A stretch of 64,000 nt of DNA. Source: Rana temporaria. Lineage: Eukaryota; Chordata; Amphibia; Anura; Ranidae. Positions within the stretch are counted from its first letter, which is position 1. The number at the start of each line of letters is the position of its first letter. A program made the translations under genes and the position numbers. The stretch is taken from the NCBI RefSeq assembly GCF_905171775.1, contig NC_053500.1, positions 126,260,640 through 126,324,639 on the forward strand, read 5' to 3'. The notes beneath the pieces are model-generated. The model saw only the letters and a list, made by a program, of their open reading frames with translations, made no database searches and had not been told where the DNA came from. Of the stretch, positions 35,801 through 43,023 are shown piece by piece.

Positions 35801-36496
35801 TACGAGTCCAATGTGCCTTTAATTGTTTATAATAATTTAAATATACCCAATGTGTCATTGTGGCAATGCAACCCCTCTCGTTGTGTTTAGAAGAAAGTAC
35901 TAAGGGCTTGAATAGGCTGAAAGAAAACTCTAACCAAATGGATGTATATTTGATCTGGTGCAAAACCTATATCTAATCAGCACCAGTTAAAAGATCAAAA
36001 TGAGTTCTTACATTCAGGTCTGTGTTTAGCTTCCCCATACTGGAGCTAAGTGGTGCTTTGTCACAAAGTTGCTTTGCAAAATTTTCCTCTGCTCTTTAAC
36101 AAGATTAAACTGGTGGAACAAGCCCCAAGTTGGAGTTTATAAAGGAAATTGAGATAGAATCTGTTTTTCAGGTTTGCGTAATAATTTTTTTTCTACAAGC
36201 AGGGGCTTCTTTAAGGCTCCAGTGTGTTGTGAATGAACCTAATTGATTGTTAATTATACCACTTTGGCAAACACTGCTAAATGTTATGACCTTATCAAAT
36301 CAAAAATAATATTTTCTCTAAATGATACCAGATAGCATTCACAAGCACCTACAACTAAAATATAAGAACATGAATTATTGCACGCCTTACTGTTTTCCAA
36401 AGCACAGCCATCGAGTTGTAGGAAGACCCCAGAGTCAAGGGAATGACAAGAAACCAGAAATGCCAGGAAATACACTAGATGATAAAGTGGAGCCAT
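5842..36496 (-). CDS. BPIFB6: BPI-fold family B protein, BPIFB6-like; complete 15-exon gene
   Basis: Exons in transcription order: 36496-36391, 32815-32701, 32279-32175, 32093-31947, 29602-29539, 27984-27924, 21983-21892, 20266-20090, 17350-17297, 14676-14515, 11236-11169, 9500-9458, 7886-7823, 7103-7018, 5880-5842. They sum to 1383 nt, 460 residues plus stop, and every junction is GT-AG in phase. Residues 1-19 form a signal peptide (hydrophobic core YHLVYFLAFLV). The N-terminal barrel spans about 20-215 and the C-terminal barrel about 235-460. C144 (SECRVEV) and C181 (ACPAV) match the conserved BPI disulfide. Sequons are N126, N133, N230 and N390. Known of the family: BPI-fold proteins bind lipids in apolar barrel pockets; mammalian BPIFB6 is reported as an intracellular secretory-pathway protein, not a proven bactericide. 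The BPIFB6 assignment rests on remembered similarity (GKSFLGG, LLHLYSTMEV, PLPD segments) and on the BPIFB2 neighbour. The start has A at -3 and G at +4. Another BPIFB paralogue is possible. Confidence 0.9.
6179..6972. mobile_element. TTAA-flanked non-autonomous element (copy 1)
   Basis: Starts TTAACCACTTCCC and ends CAAGTGGTTAA, so 10-bp ends sit at TTAA on each side. This fits TTAA-duplicating superfamilies (piggyBac or Kolobok). It lies in the last intron of BPIFB6. The open frames inside (6252-6561, 6830-7159) follow internal palindromes and are not genes. Confidence 0.75.
7018..7103 (-). CDS. BPIFB6: BPIFB6 exon 14
   Basis: Encodes residues 421-448 (Gly420 split): LTQTAIPLPDIKNMLDMDFS then NAEIEIDK. 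The IPLPD motif matches the G-(F/I)-PLP turn near the C terminus of BPI-fold proteins. Confidence 0.9.
7271..7619. mobile_element. PIF/Harbinger-like MITE, TGCCTCGTACAC ends
   Basis: Ends TGCCTCGTACAC / GTGTATGAGGCA, flanked by TTA on both sides. A roughly 130-base block (CGATCGGAATTTCCGATGG) is tandemly duplicated inside, each copy itself a palindrome. It lies in the intron between BPIFB6 exons 13 and 14. Confidence 0.75.
7823..7886 (-). CDS. BPIFB6: BPIFB6 exon 13
   Basis: Encodes residues 399-419, VQDLNDFINSVLKEVYSPVI then N, the C-terminal amphipathic helix. 64 nt leaving in phase 1, as in BPIFB2. Confidence 0.9.
8273..9141. repeat. 60-bp minisatellite, about 14 copies
   Basis: Unit of the form GACTGTCAGAGAGTTCCCCT then CACTTCCTGTGGTTGTTAGA and AACTCCCCCTTACTTCCTGT. 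As the unit is a multiple of three, long 20-residue-periodic frames appear on both strands (8112-8435, 8539-8910, 8951-9178); these are by-products. It lies in the intron between BPIFB6 exons 12 and 13. Confidence 0.93.
9458..9500 (-). CDS. BPIFB6: BPIFB6 exon 12
   Basis: Encodes residues 385-398, TFLSVNASSVGDFE, with the sequon N390-A-S. At 43 nt it is the second-shortest coding exon; the BPIFB2 counterpart has 52 nt. The frame is fixed by phase: the other frames carry a stop or do not fit. Confidence 0.87.
9731..9754. repeat. Poly-G run
   Basis: 23 G with a single A, preceded by a T-rich stretch. Confidence 0.9.
9946..10871. mobile_element. TTAA-flanked non-autonomous element (copy 2)
   Basis: Begins TTAACTACTAAAG and ends CTTAAGTGGTTAA. 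The internal block (AGATCAAATACCAGCAAAAGC on the complement) lies in inverted orientation relative to copy 1. It lies between BPIFB6 exons 11 and 12. Confidence 0.75.
11169..11236 (-). CDS. BPIFB6: BPIFB6 exon 11
   Basis: Encodes residues 362-383, HMNYKIQSSVKENSLHSMFS then LD; Lys384 is split. 68 nt leaving in phase 2, the same length as in BPIFB2. Confidence 0.9.
11365..11609. repeat. Short chimaeric repeat
   Basis: Starts TTAAAGCGGGGGTTCACCCA, the end of another frog MITE family, and finishes GCAAGTGGTTAA, the end of the TTAA family. It is probably two truncated elements joined. Confidence 0.45.
12001..12796. repeat. 23-24-bp minisatellite, about 33 copies
   Basis: Unit GCAGCCTCACCAGCGCCCAT followed by CAAAT, CAAT or AAAAT. 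The length variants keep shifting frame, so all three frames on both strands read as long periodic peptides. It lies in the intron between BPIFB6 exons 10 and 11. Confidence 0.95.
13341..14205. mobile_element. hAT-type element with exact 8-bp target duplication
   Basis: Ends CAGTGGTTCTCAACCT and AGGTTGAGAACCACTG, exactly complementary over 16 bases, flanked by TTCTAGCT at 13333-13340 and 14206-14213. 865 bp with no transposase frame; it contains a poly-C run near 13798 and a GA-rich tract 13815-13990. Confidence 0.93.
14515..14676 (-). CDS. BPIFB6: BPIFB6 exon 10
   Basis: Encodes residues 308-361, including KKTPLVTISTSKALLHLYST and the strand SLLFVIDL. The acceptor is ctcttgcag and the donor gtaagc. 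The TTG in the acceptor region is not a start codon. Confidence 0.91.
14772..16467. mobile_element. TTAA-flanked non-autonomous element (copy 3), with a nested MITE
   Basis: Begins TTAACCACTCAAGG and ends CTTAAGTGGTTAA. It is split at GCTAT/TATAAA by the element at 15379-16076; removing that restores a length close to 1 kb. It lies between BPIFB6 exons 9 and 10. Confidence 0.8.
15379..16076. mobile_element. MITE with GGGCCAGATTCACA ends, nested
   Basis: Ends GGGCCAGATTCACA / TGTGAATCTGGCCC. Just inside the left end, GATACGACGGAGTATC... is a local palindrome. Flanked by TAT on both sides. Related copies lie at 28505-29221, 31053-31704 and 53563-54204. Confidence 0.85.
16468..17296. other. Intron sequence with no recognised feature
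   Basis: AT-rich intron of BPIFB6. Only simple sequence (GA repeat near 17232) is seen; no exon or complete repeat. Confidence 0.5.
17297..17350 (-). CDS. BPIFB6: BPIFB6 exon 9
   Basis: Encodes residues 290-307, ITNAGAISTSVLSDIIPE, the short exon that ends at the family IPE motif. 54 nt in phase 0/0, the same as in BPIFB2. Confidence 0.9.
17403..17764. mobile_element. MITE with TTAAAGTGGTTGTAAAGCC ends
   Basis: Ends TTAAAGTGGTTGTAAAG and CTTTACAATAACTTTAA are inverted relative to each other with a few mismatches. Related elements lie at 34690-35182 and 48869-49302. Confidence 0.65.
18050..18364. repeat. Degenerate C-rich minisatellite, left part
   Basis: Loose ~30-base units of the type CCCCCCTTTACATCAGAGTC. 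The array resumes at 19125 to about 19215 on the other side of the solo LTR. Confidence 0.6.
18365..19124 (+). mobile_element. Solo LTR, 760 bp
   Basis: Starts TGTAACGG and ends CCTTTACA (TGTAA...TTACA). It has a TATA-type GTATATAAGACTGAG near 18953 followed by ATTAAAAG. It sits inside a C-run of a minisatellite, so the 4-6-base target duplication (C's) is compatible but not informative. No internal retroelement sequence. Lies between BPIFB6 exons 8 and 9. Confidence 0.7.
20090..20266 (-). CDS. BPIFB6: BPIFB6 exon 8
   Basis: Encodes residues 231-289, the start of the C-terminal barrel, including KGEEVVDPPE and the helix LGYFFTLLQQEGLFNF. 177 nt in phase 0/0; the BPIFB2 counterpart is 186 nt. 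Confidence 0.91.
20531..21060. repeat. Foldback element with GACACGTTTCGAAGG core
   Basis: The left arm (AAAGAAAGGG..CACACCAGCC through GAAGCTACTCA) is repeated inverted at 20986-21060 (GAGTAGCTTC ... GGCTGGTGCGACCTTTCTTT). The non-coding core separates the arms. It lies in the intron upstream of BPIFB6 exon 8. Confidence 0.75.
21122..21539. mobile_element. PIF/Harbinger-like MITE, GCCTCGTACACACGA ends
   Basis: Left GGCCTCGTACACACGATAGG, right CCTATCGTATGTACGAGGC, flanked by TTA on both sides. The inner arms GGTTAACCAGAGGA / CCTCTGGTTAACC continue the inverted repeat. It ends 353 bases before BPIFB6 exon 7. Confidence 0.8.
21892..21983 (-). CDS. BPIFB6: BPIFB6 exon 7
   Basis: Encodes residues 201-230 (Val200 split). 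It covers the linker at the barrel boundary: NLRYLLTPVPTVTGEHFEME. The sequon N230-V-T spans the next junction. 92 nt, as in BPIFB2. Confidence 0.9.
22723..22945. repeat. Foldback with 47-base arms
   Basis: 22723-22769 (CAGGAGCTGCACATTAAGTC..) is the inverted partner of 22899-22945 with one or two mismatches. The loop is about 130 bases. Confidence 0.85.
23330..23960. repeat. Possible degraded TTAA-ended repeat
   Basis: AT-rich non-coding tract ending GGCGCAAAGGGGTTAAACCC. The left end is not resolved. Confidence 0.3.
24213..24671. mobile_element. MITE with TTAAAGCGGAGTACCACC ends
   Basis: Left TTAAAGCGGAGTACCACC, right GGCTGGAACTCCACTTTA; 459 bp. The open frames within follow the inverted structure and carry no recognisable domain. 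Confidence 0.65.
24780..25600. repeat. Composite of truncated MITEs
   Basis: The right part ends GGCTTTAGAACCACTTTAA (TTAAAGTGGTT-type end) and contains GCTGTACTTCTCCTTTAA, the end of the TTTAAAGGAGAAG family also seen at 42552. The left limits are uncertain. No exon. Confidence 0.45.
26340..27091 (+). mobile_element. Solo LTR, 752 bp
   Basis: Starts TGTCATAGAC and ends GTACGTGACA (TGTCA...TGACA), flanked by GACTG (26335-26339) and GATTG (27092-27096), 4 of 5 matching. It is CG-rich at the left (GGCGCGCCGACGCGC), with a TATTTAA at about 26513 and a pyrimidine-rich second half with CCTGACC-type units. No internal region remains. Lies between BPIFB6 exons 6 and 7. Confidence 0.65.
27097..27923. 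other. Intron sequence with no recognised feature
   Basis: Non-repetitive-looking intron of BPIFB6; nothing supported on either strand. Confidence 0.5.
27924..27984 (-). CDS. BPIFB6: BPIFB6 exon 6
   Basis: Encodes residues 180-199 (ACPAVDYILTEVNKKLCIQE). C181 is the second half of the conserved disulfide; C196 is an additional cysteine. 61 nt, leaving in phase 1, the same length and phases as the BPIFB2 exon at 60357-60417. Confidence 0.9.
28505..29221. mobile_element. MITE with GGGCCAGATTC ends
   Basis: Left GGGCCAGATTCAGAGA, right CTGTGAATCTGGCCC, flanked by TAT on both sides. The inner part is rich in GACGGCGTAT-type palindromes. Lies in the intron between BPIFB6 exons 5 and 6. Confidence 0.85.
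29539..29602 (-). CDS. BPIFB6: BPIFB6 exon 5
   Basis: Encodes residues 159-179, ILPNVMNNFLDKNLKTILPN plus T, the amphipathic helix before the disulfide cysteine. The acceptor is ttttacag and the donor gtaagt; 64 nt, entered in phase 2 and left in phase 0. Confidence 0.9.
29754..30748 (-). mobile_element. 5'-truncated L1/Tx1-like LINE with 17-bp target duplication
   Basis: TCCTAGCTAGGAATCCT occurs at 29737-29753 and again at 30749-30765. Between them lies a minus-strand LINE 3' end: an open ORF2 C-terminal frame, a ~255-base 3' UTR, and a poly-A (seen as poly-T at 29753-29763). The perfect duplication and uninterrupted frame indicate a recent insertion. Confidence 0.93.
30009..30748 (-). pseudogene. 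LINE ORF2 C-terminal fragment (L1/Tx1 type)
   Basis: About 246 codons of element-derived frame ending at TAA-type stop near 30009; the apparent start codon at 30782 lies in flanking DNA. It contains CFRGCPDKGTYIHIWWQC, which fits exactly the L1 ORF2 C-terminal CX3CX7HX4C motif, then AAKQVIASAWKSP. The endonuclease and the reverse-transcriptase core are missing, so it is not functional alone. Confidence 0.88.
31053..31704. mobile_element. MITE with GGGCCAGATCCACA ends
   Basis: Left GGGCCAGATCCACAAAAG, right GCTGTGAATCTGGCCC. It shares a long right half with 53563-54204. It lies between BPIFB6 exons 4 and 5. Confidence 0.85.
31947..32093 (-). CDS. BPIFB6: BPIFB6 exon 4
   Basis: Encodes residues 110-157, with Ser109 and Gly158 split at the two junctions. 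It contains the FLGG turn, sequons N126 (NST) and N133 (NVT), and C144 in SECRVEV, one half of the conserved disulfide, then the LPKG turn. Confidence 0.9.
32175..32279 (-). CDS. BPIFB6: BPIFB6 exon 3
   Basis: Encodes residues 75-108 (IKVEKIDFSNIELDFLPNLG then HMFVTNKIEIGGK), the long N-barrel strands typical of BPI-fold proteins. The acceptor is accag and the donor gtgagc. The following intron is only 81 bases. Confidence 0.88.
32701..32815 (-). CDS. BPIFB6: BPIFB6 exon 2
   Basis: Encodes residues 37-73 between a tgcag acceptor and a gtaagt donor. It carries a lysine-rich stretch (K49, K50, K58, K59, K63, K64, K66, K70) followed by the family motif PVKGIT. It ends with AA, which joins C of exon 3 as Asn74. 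Confidence 0.87.
32816..34689. other. Intron 1 of BPIFB6, left part; no clear element
   Basis: Nothing coding beyond frames without domains. 33240-33730 is GC-richer and looks like a degraded repeat, but I found no matching ends. Confidence 0.4.
34690..35182. mobile_element. MITE with TTAAAGTGGTTTTAA ends
   Basis: Left TTAAAGTGGTTTTAATTG, right TTTACAACCACTTTAA; the same family as 17403-17764. Confidence 0.6.
35183..36390. other. Intron 1 of BPIFB6, right part; nothing recognised
   Basis: No exon-like or repeat-end signal was found adjacent to exon 1 in this tract. Confidence 0.45.
36391..36496 (-). CDS. BPIFB6: BPIFB6 exon 1: start codon and signal peptide
   Basis: Encodes residues 1-35, starting MAPLYHLVYFLAFLV, then a probable cleavage region SCHS/LDSG and the first mature strand (SGVFLQLDGCALEN). 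It ends in phase 1 at ...AACA/gtaagg; the A joins TT of exon 2 to give Ile36. Any untranslated first exon is not resolved; a TTTTATC about 75 bases upstream is only a weak TATA candidate. Confidence 0.85.
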
Positions 36497-39261
36497 GTTC
36501 TAGTCTTCACGCATTAAGCACAGGCAGTAGTAAGCAGATCTAGTAAATCAAGAAGATAAAAGCATCTACTTCATCTGTAAATTCACTTTGAGATATCATT
36601 TTACACTGCATGTTCCCATCACATTGTAATGATTTGCTTAAAGGAGCCCTAGCGTCCTAATGAATTGCTTACACAAATTAAAATATGAAGGTTTATTATA
36701 AAATGTCATTCGTGTTTTGTTGATCAAAATAGAATAAATAATAAAGATTTTCTTTTTTCGTAAGGACTTCCTGCAAAATTTTGATATGTGCACCGATATA
36801 CAACATATACTGTACTTTTGATAAGGAGTTAAGTCAATGTAATGATTAGAAAAATACTTTGAAATGTACATCATTTATTGGGGTACTATGTAGTTACAAA
36901 GTAAAATTATAATCTGTATTGATATAGTATGTATGATTTGTCTGACAAATGGTTGTAAATTCTCAGCTGGTATTATATAGGTAATCTCTTACTTATACTT
37001 TTAACTTATGCTTGTTGTTATGTATAGTACAGGGATATGTACTGAAATAAGAACTCTTTATCCAGCCCCCTAGAAGTCCTAATTTAACTCCAACTCTCAG
37101 TGACCTGCCGTCTTAATTATCTATATATGAGAATTCTTAGGTGAACGTATCCTTGGTTGACTCCATTAGTTACCCAGTTTCTATGAGTCTGTTTCAGATT
37201 CTCAAGTAACTCAAACACTGATTGAAATGTTATAGTGTGAGTGGCTATTTACCATGTCTAACTATCTAATTTATTAGATGTACAAAAATAAACTTTCCGA
37301 AGAAATGGAATTGTGCTGCAATAATACCTGGCTATCAGCAGTTGTGCAAGTCCCCTAAGTGAGAAATGACTGCTACTGGGTTGAACTGCATTGTGTGTAA
37401 TGGTTATTTTTCTATCTCCCCAGATGAAGACACTTGACCGTGTCGTAATGCATAGGGATTGGCCGTGGACAGACGTACACCAGGAGTGACGTGAGAAGGC
37501 GCTGTGGACGCCACTGTTCAATTTTATGCTCGTTTTTATCGATTTTCATGTAGGCGCAACTGTTTTTCAATAAATGCCCTATTTATTTACGTACTACACT
37601 ATTGGAGGCCTTCCATTTGTCCCTCTTGTTCCCCGAGCTTGAGCAATCTAGGTACTCTGCTAAGGGACCAGTGTTCCATCAGCCTTTACCAGGGGATATC
37701 GAGGAGATTGATGCGTGGTGGTATTTCACATTGATTGCTGATTTTAGCCCTCATTGAGGTGAGAGTTCTGGGAGACCAGACTGCTGTCTTTGGTGGAGTT
37801 TCATTCCTCTTGGGATTAATGGACACCTCACATTAGCAGTTTATCTGCACTGTCATCTTTTGGACTTTATCACTCTTATTTTCTAGTGGAATCAATTGAT
37901 TTATTTTGATCACCCTTTTCACTTGCTTTATACACTTATCTATGTGTCTTAAGATATATAATATTATGTATGTATTATGAATTTTTCTGCGCAATAACCC
38001 ATTCACCATTGCTCTATTTTTGTTGTTGTGTACACACTTCGTAGTTATTGCTGCAATTATTCACTCTGTCTATATAGGAAGACGTCACTGAGTAGCACAG
38101 AAGCCTTTTTACATTTAATAAAACCCTTATTATGAAAATAAGTCCCTGGCTTCTTATAAGTCTTGCAACAGCAAGATTTCTCTGCTGTAATTCCCAACTA
38201 GGCCCCTGTCCATCCTTAGGGGTTTTCTGCTCACTTATGTGTGTTCCAGCCCCTCTTGGTTTATTCTTCATAATACGAAATAGATTGGGAACGCTCATAA
38301 TGGGCAGCAGATGTGCATATTTAGAAACTCAAGCACATTACAGTACCCTGAACATATAAAAATTATTAGGCGATAAACCTGTCCAGCATCTACCAAAAAA
38401 AATAAGTATCTGTATTTTAAGAACTAACCATTTAATTTATTATTCAGAGACCTCAGGGGGGCAATAAATATGTGCTATAGTGTATACTTATTCAGTCTTG
38501 TCTTAGTGTCATTTATGATGCAAAATGATGCTGTAGGTATATTATCTGCTAAGTAAAGATAATTATTGGCAGATTAGGTAAAATGGGCAAAATTGTATTA
38601 CCGTAATAGAATAACCTAAAACCAAACCTACAGTGGCTCATAGTTTATATTTGATTTAAATGAATGATTGAATGCACACTGCTCTGTTTGTTTTACTGAT
38701 GCAAAGTCCTGTTTAGTCGACTAAAATGTTTTTTAATTCCATCTAAGATAGATCAAGGATAAGAATAAGAGACCTGTCCTTACATCAGTTCATTGATAGA
38801 TTTTGTGAAGATTTGTGAAGATTTAAAGAAGATAAGGGATAATCATATCCTTCCTCTTACATAAGAGCGCAAAGTACACTGAAGTTCACATTAGGTAACT
38901 GACCATATTTTGGGCCCTGAGCCAGGTTTCCAACCTGTTGGGCCATACTGGTTCATGGCTCTACCTACTACTACCCCCGCCTTCTGTTAAGGGCTTGTAT
39001 TGAGCCTCAAGGTGTGTAACTTCTTTATACACAAACTACTTATCTTTCTAATCTGGCATACTTTAGAATCACTTCCATCTGGGATTATGCAGAAATCTGA
39101 AATTTTCAACAATTCCCTTTATTCACTTTAACATACTCTATGCTAGTAGGAATCGGATATTTCAGCTTGTGCCAAGGGGTACAGAGGTCACCTATAATTT
39201 AAATTTTGATGTTGGCAATGTACATTTTTCAAACAGTTTCAGCTAGCTTTTGCTTTAAAGT
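36497..39261. other. Presumed 5' flank of BPIFB6; no clear element
   Basis: The first ~150 bases upstream of the start should hold the promoter or 5' UTR; there is no strong TATA and no CpG island. 37410-38060 (starting GAAGACACTTGACCGTG) reads like a degraded foldback-type repeat similar in style to 2560-3500. The rest is AT-rich and unassigned. Confidence 0.35.
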
Positions 39262-40165
39262 TGCAAGAAAAATGTGTTAAATATACATACAGTGAAACAT
39301 AAACTAGAATAATATTTAAATAAAGTACAGGGGGATAAGTGAAAAGTTATCTTCTTTAAAAACTCACTGTAAGAGATCCAACAGTGATATAAACTCCATC
39401 TGAGAAAATCTCCACCTCCAATAATAAGGGCACTTACCAGATCCTTTTGACCCTCTATCTCTAGAGAGGTCAATCTAGCAATGATCATAACCATCTATGG
39501 GGTATTGCATGTAGAGATGCACTCCTATGGAAACTGACCACCATTGCTTATCTCGAGACCGGCCACAGCAGATACCATGATATTGAAGAAAAAAATGCTC
39601 CAATAGTGTAAAATCGTTGAACCGTTTTATTAAAAAAATTAAAATTGCACTTACATAAGTGAATGATAAAAACGCCAATCTGTACAGTCTCTGCGCTGGC
39701 AAACAATTCACCCGCGTTTTTCCGGGATCAGTATGGACACGATGATGTCAGCATGCAGCACCGCCGCCCATTTTTCATCATAAATGATGTCTTCCAATGA
39801 CTTGAATCGTTATTTCCCTTCCATACCCTGGACCATGGTATCTGCAGTGGCCAATCTGGAGATAGGTAGTGGTGGTCAGTTTTCATAGGAGTGCATCTCT
39901 ACTTGCAATACCCCATAGATGCAATACCCCAGGTGATGGTCACTGCTCAATTGACCTCTCTAGAGATAGAGGGTCAATAGGATCTGGTAAGCGCCCCTTT
40001 TATCTGAGGTGAAGGTTTTCACAGAAGGAGTTTATATTATTGTTGGTGATGGATCTCTTACAGTGAGTTTTTAAAGATGATACTGTAACTTTTCACTCAT
40101 CAACGGGGACTTTATATAATATTCTGGTTTATGTTTTACTGAATGTGTATTTTTGCATTGCACAA
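39262..40165. repeat. Long imperfect foldback, ~330-base arms
   Basis: Left arm 39262-39590 and right arm 39825-40165 pair over motifs such as GAGATGCACTCCTATG / CATAGGAGTGCATCTC and CTCTATCTCTAGAGAGGTCA / TGACCTCTCTAGAGATAGAG. The core has ATGATGTCAGCATGCAGCAC. No coding frame. Confidence 0.8.
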
Positions 40166-40789
40166 GCACGGCTTTATTTTTCTTGTATCTGCATTTACTA
40201 TGGTTATATCACATGGTTGTGTCGCTGCTCTGCACTAATTATTTTTGACACGATATTGGCACTAACGCGGTTTTTGAATAAGATTTGTTTTAAGGTTGAC
40301 TGATTTAAGGCACCCTACCACAAACAGCCTCACTGGTGTCACAGTTTTAATGTCCAGTTGATTTCATTTGTTTGGTCAGTATAATATAACAGTGGTTAAA
40401 AGTAGTTGACTTTGATGGAAATTTGGTGTGTTTATGGCCAGGCTAAGAGCTTTTGCTGCTATATACCTGACTTCCCACACTGTTTCCAAGATTGTAATGT
40501 GCAGTGTATGAAATCAGTGTGTCATGGTATCAACTATCAGGCATTATGTGACCTCTGGACCATTTCTACAAATTAAGACGTAAGGGTCAGTGCTGATGGA
40601 CTTTTATTCACTTCAGAATTTCCTGTCCTCCATCCAGCCCCTTTGTGAGTAGTTCTCTTTAATAGGTTTTCAATTAAATAGGAAAAAAAGCATATATTTG
40701 TAGCTATGAATCAGAAATCATCTTCTGTGCACAGTTGTTTTTTTATTAATCATTTATATAAACCCCACTGTTTCACCAAAAGGCTTGGC

Positions 40790-42180
40790 CCCCTGTCATA
40801 GTTACATAGTTAGGCAAAAAGCCCCAGCAAAGCATGATCCAATTTGTTACTGCAGGGGAAAAAAATCCTTCCTGATCCCCCGAGAGGCAATCGGATTTTC
40901 CCTGGATCAACTTTACCTATAAATGTTAGTACCCCGTTATATTATGTACATTTAAAAAAGAATGCAGGCCTTTTTTAAAGTAATCTACTGAGCTTGCCAG
41001 AATCATCTCTGGAGGGAGTCTATTCCACATTTTCACAGCTCTTACTGTGAAGAAACCTTTCCGTATTTGGAAATTAAATCTTTTTTTCTTCAGACGTAAC
41101 GAGTGCCCCTGTGTCCTCTGTTATGACCTTAAAGTGAATAACTCAACACCAAGTTCACTATATGGACCCCTTATATATTTGTACATGTTGATCATATCCC
41201 ACCTTAATCTCCTCTTCTCAAGAGGGAATAGATTCAGTTGCTGTAATATTTCCTCATAGCTGAGCTCCTCCATGCCTCTTATTAGTTTGGTTGCCCTTCT
41301 CTGCACTTTCTCCAGTTCCACGATATCCTTTTTGAGAACTGGGGCCCAAAACTGAACTGCCTATTCCAGATGAGGTCTTACTAATAATTTGTACAGGGGG
41401 GCAAAATTATATCTCTCTCTTTCTAGAGTCCATGCCTCTCTTAACCTCCCTGGCGGTATGATTATTTCAGAAAAAAGGTGCTGAAAGCGGTACCATTATT
41501 TGCAAGGAAATTTGGCATTTTATACTGTAGGCCTGTAATTCTTAGGAATAACTCACTTAAATTTGTTTATGACGAATTTCCCCACAAATCGCTATCGCAC
41601 AATTCTGCAAGTGATTATAATTTATTATCGCTGTTTTCTAGCTGCTCTAAAACCATTTTTGACATAAAGGGACACTTTTGGACAATCTACAGTTTGCAGG
41701 CAGAAAGAAGAGTTTTTATTATATAAAAGTACATGTAGGGCACTGGGCAGACCACTAGGGACAAGGGGGGTGTGTATTTTTTACATACAGTACTTTAATC
41801 TATAAGAATACAGTATACTGTATGTAATGTGTTTGTTTACCTTTTTGAATTTGACGCCGTTCTCCGCTCCCGCCGTAACGTCGCAGGGATCGGCGGCACA
41901 GGAGGACACTGTGTGAATCGAGCAAGGTCCCGCTCGCTCACACAGCGCGGTGGCATCGCTGGATCCAGGGACAAGGTAAGTAACTTTGTCTCTGGCTGCA
42001 GCGTGGCGAGCTCAAGTCTGACTCGGGGATACCGCTTTTGGTATAAAAATCTTACCCCGAGCCAGACTCGGGAATACCGCCGGGGGGCTTAATACAGGAA
42101 AGGACTTTGCTCGCTTTGGAAACTGCAGCTTGGCATTGCATGCTATTATTAAGCTGACACAGTGACCTTATCTTAAGGGA
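40790..42180 (-). mobile_element. CR1-like LINE 3' part, interrupted by a TTAA element
   Basis: Minus-strand conceptual peptide contains LEKVQRRATKLIRGMEELSY and LNLFPLEKRRLRWDMINMYK, the conserved end of the CR1/L2 reverse-transcriptase ORF. Similarity resumes beyond 42092 (AATACAGGAAAGGACTTTGC), so one copy spans the insertion. Stops and frame shifts show it is dead. Confidence 0.88.
41441..42092. mobile_element. TTAA-flanked MITE, CCTCCCTGGCGGTAT ends
   Basis: Left TTAACCTCCCTGGCGGTAT, right ATACCGCCGGGGGGCTTAA. Inserted in the CR1 copy with TTAA at both borders. Sister copies lie at 57449-57956 and 57978-58815. Confidence 0.9.
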
Positions 42181-42551
42181 ACATTGTGGTCATCTGGGAA
42201 ATTTCATACTGATAATTCTTTCTGATGAGATTAATCTTCCAAAGTGTCTGTGGATGTTGCAATGTAGCACTAGGCATCATCTCACAATCCGACTGTAATC
42301 AAACTAGTCATCTCTTGCCTGTGGGTACTCTACCCTCATTTCATGGAAATTATGTGTACAGGCTTCAGATCTTATTTACAAGTCATGTGCCTAATTTCAA
42401 AAGAAGTGAAAGGTACAATGCCTCACAGAAAGAGCAATAACTAAACATATCAAAATCTAAATTGTCAGCTTTGGTCACCTTCTTTTTTCACTACCTTTTT
42501 AAATAAACATAATCTTGTAGAAAGCTCTGTGTGGGATCCTGGGATTCTAAT

Positions 42552-42983
42552 TTAAAGGAGAAGTTCAGCCTGAGCTTTTTAGGCTGGGCTTCTCCTCTGG
42601 GGGCACAGGAGTGCAATTCGTTTTGCACTCCTGTGATCCGTTTTCAGCAAAGAGCGGTCTGAAGTCCGCTCTCCGCTGACGTCACTGCCATCAGTCGAGG
42701 CAATGCATTATCCTGACTTCCAAGTCTGGATCTGCCAGCTGCCCTGATTGATGGCAGTCTCAGCATCTCAGTGAGCTAATGAGCGCGAAGAAGTAGAGCA
42801 GAAGTGATGCTAACTGACAGTCAGCATGGCTCTGCTCGGGGAGGAGTGAGAACCGAGCCATCGGCAGTGTTCGGTAGCTCGGTGCTCAGTGCAGAGAGGC
42901 TGGAGGAAAGATGCAGCATGAGTCTGATGCTGCATCCACCGAGTTAAGTATGAATAGAAAAAAAAACTATACTTCTCTTTTAA
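42552..42983. mobile_element. MITE with TTTAAAGGAGAAGTTCAGCC ends
   Basis: Left TTTAAAGGAGAAG, right ACTTCTCTTTTAA; internal local palindrome GGAGTGCAA..TTGCACTCC. No coding frame. Confidence 0.6.
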
Positions 42984-43023
42984 TGAATCCTAGGATCACC
43001 GTGAGGCACCAGTATCACATATA

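Noticed and set aside
36322..36543. Plus-strand 73-codon frame
   Set aside because: It is antisense to BPIFB6 exon 1, which has the signal peptide and fits the spliced gene.
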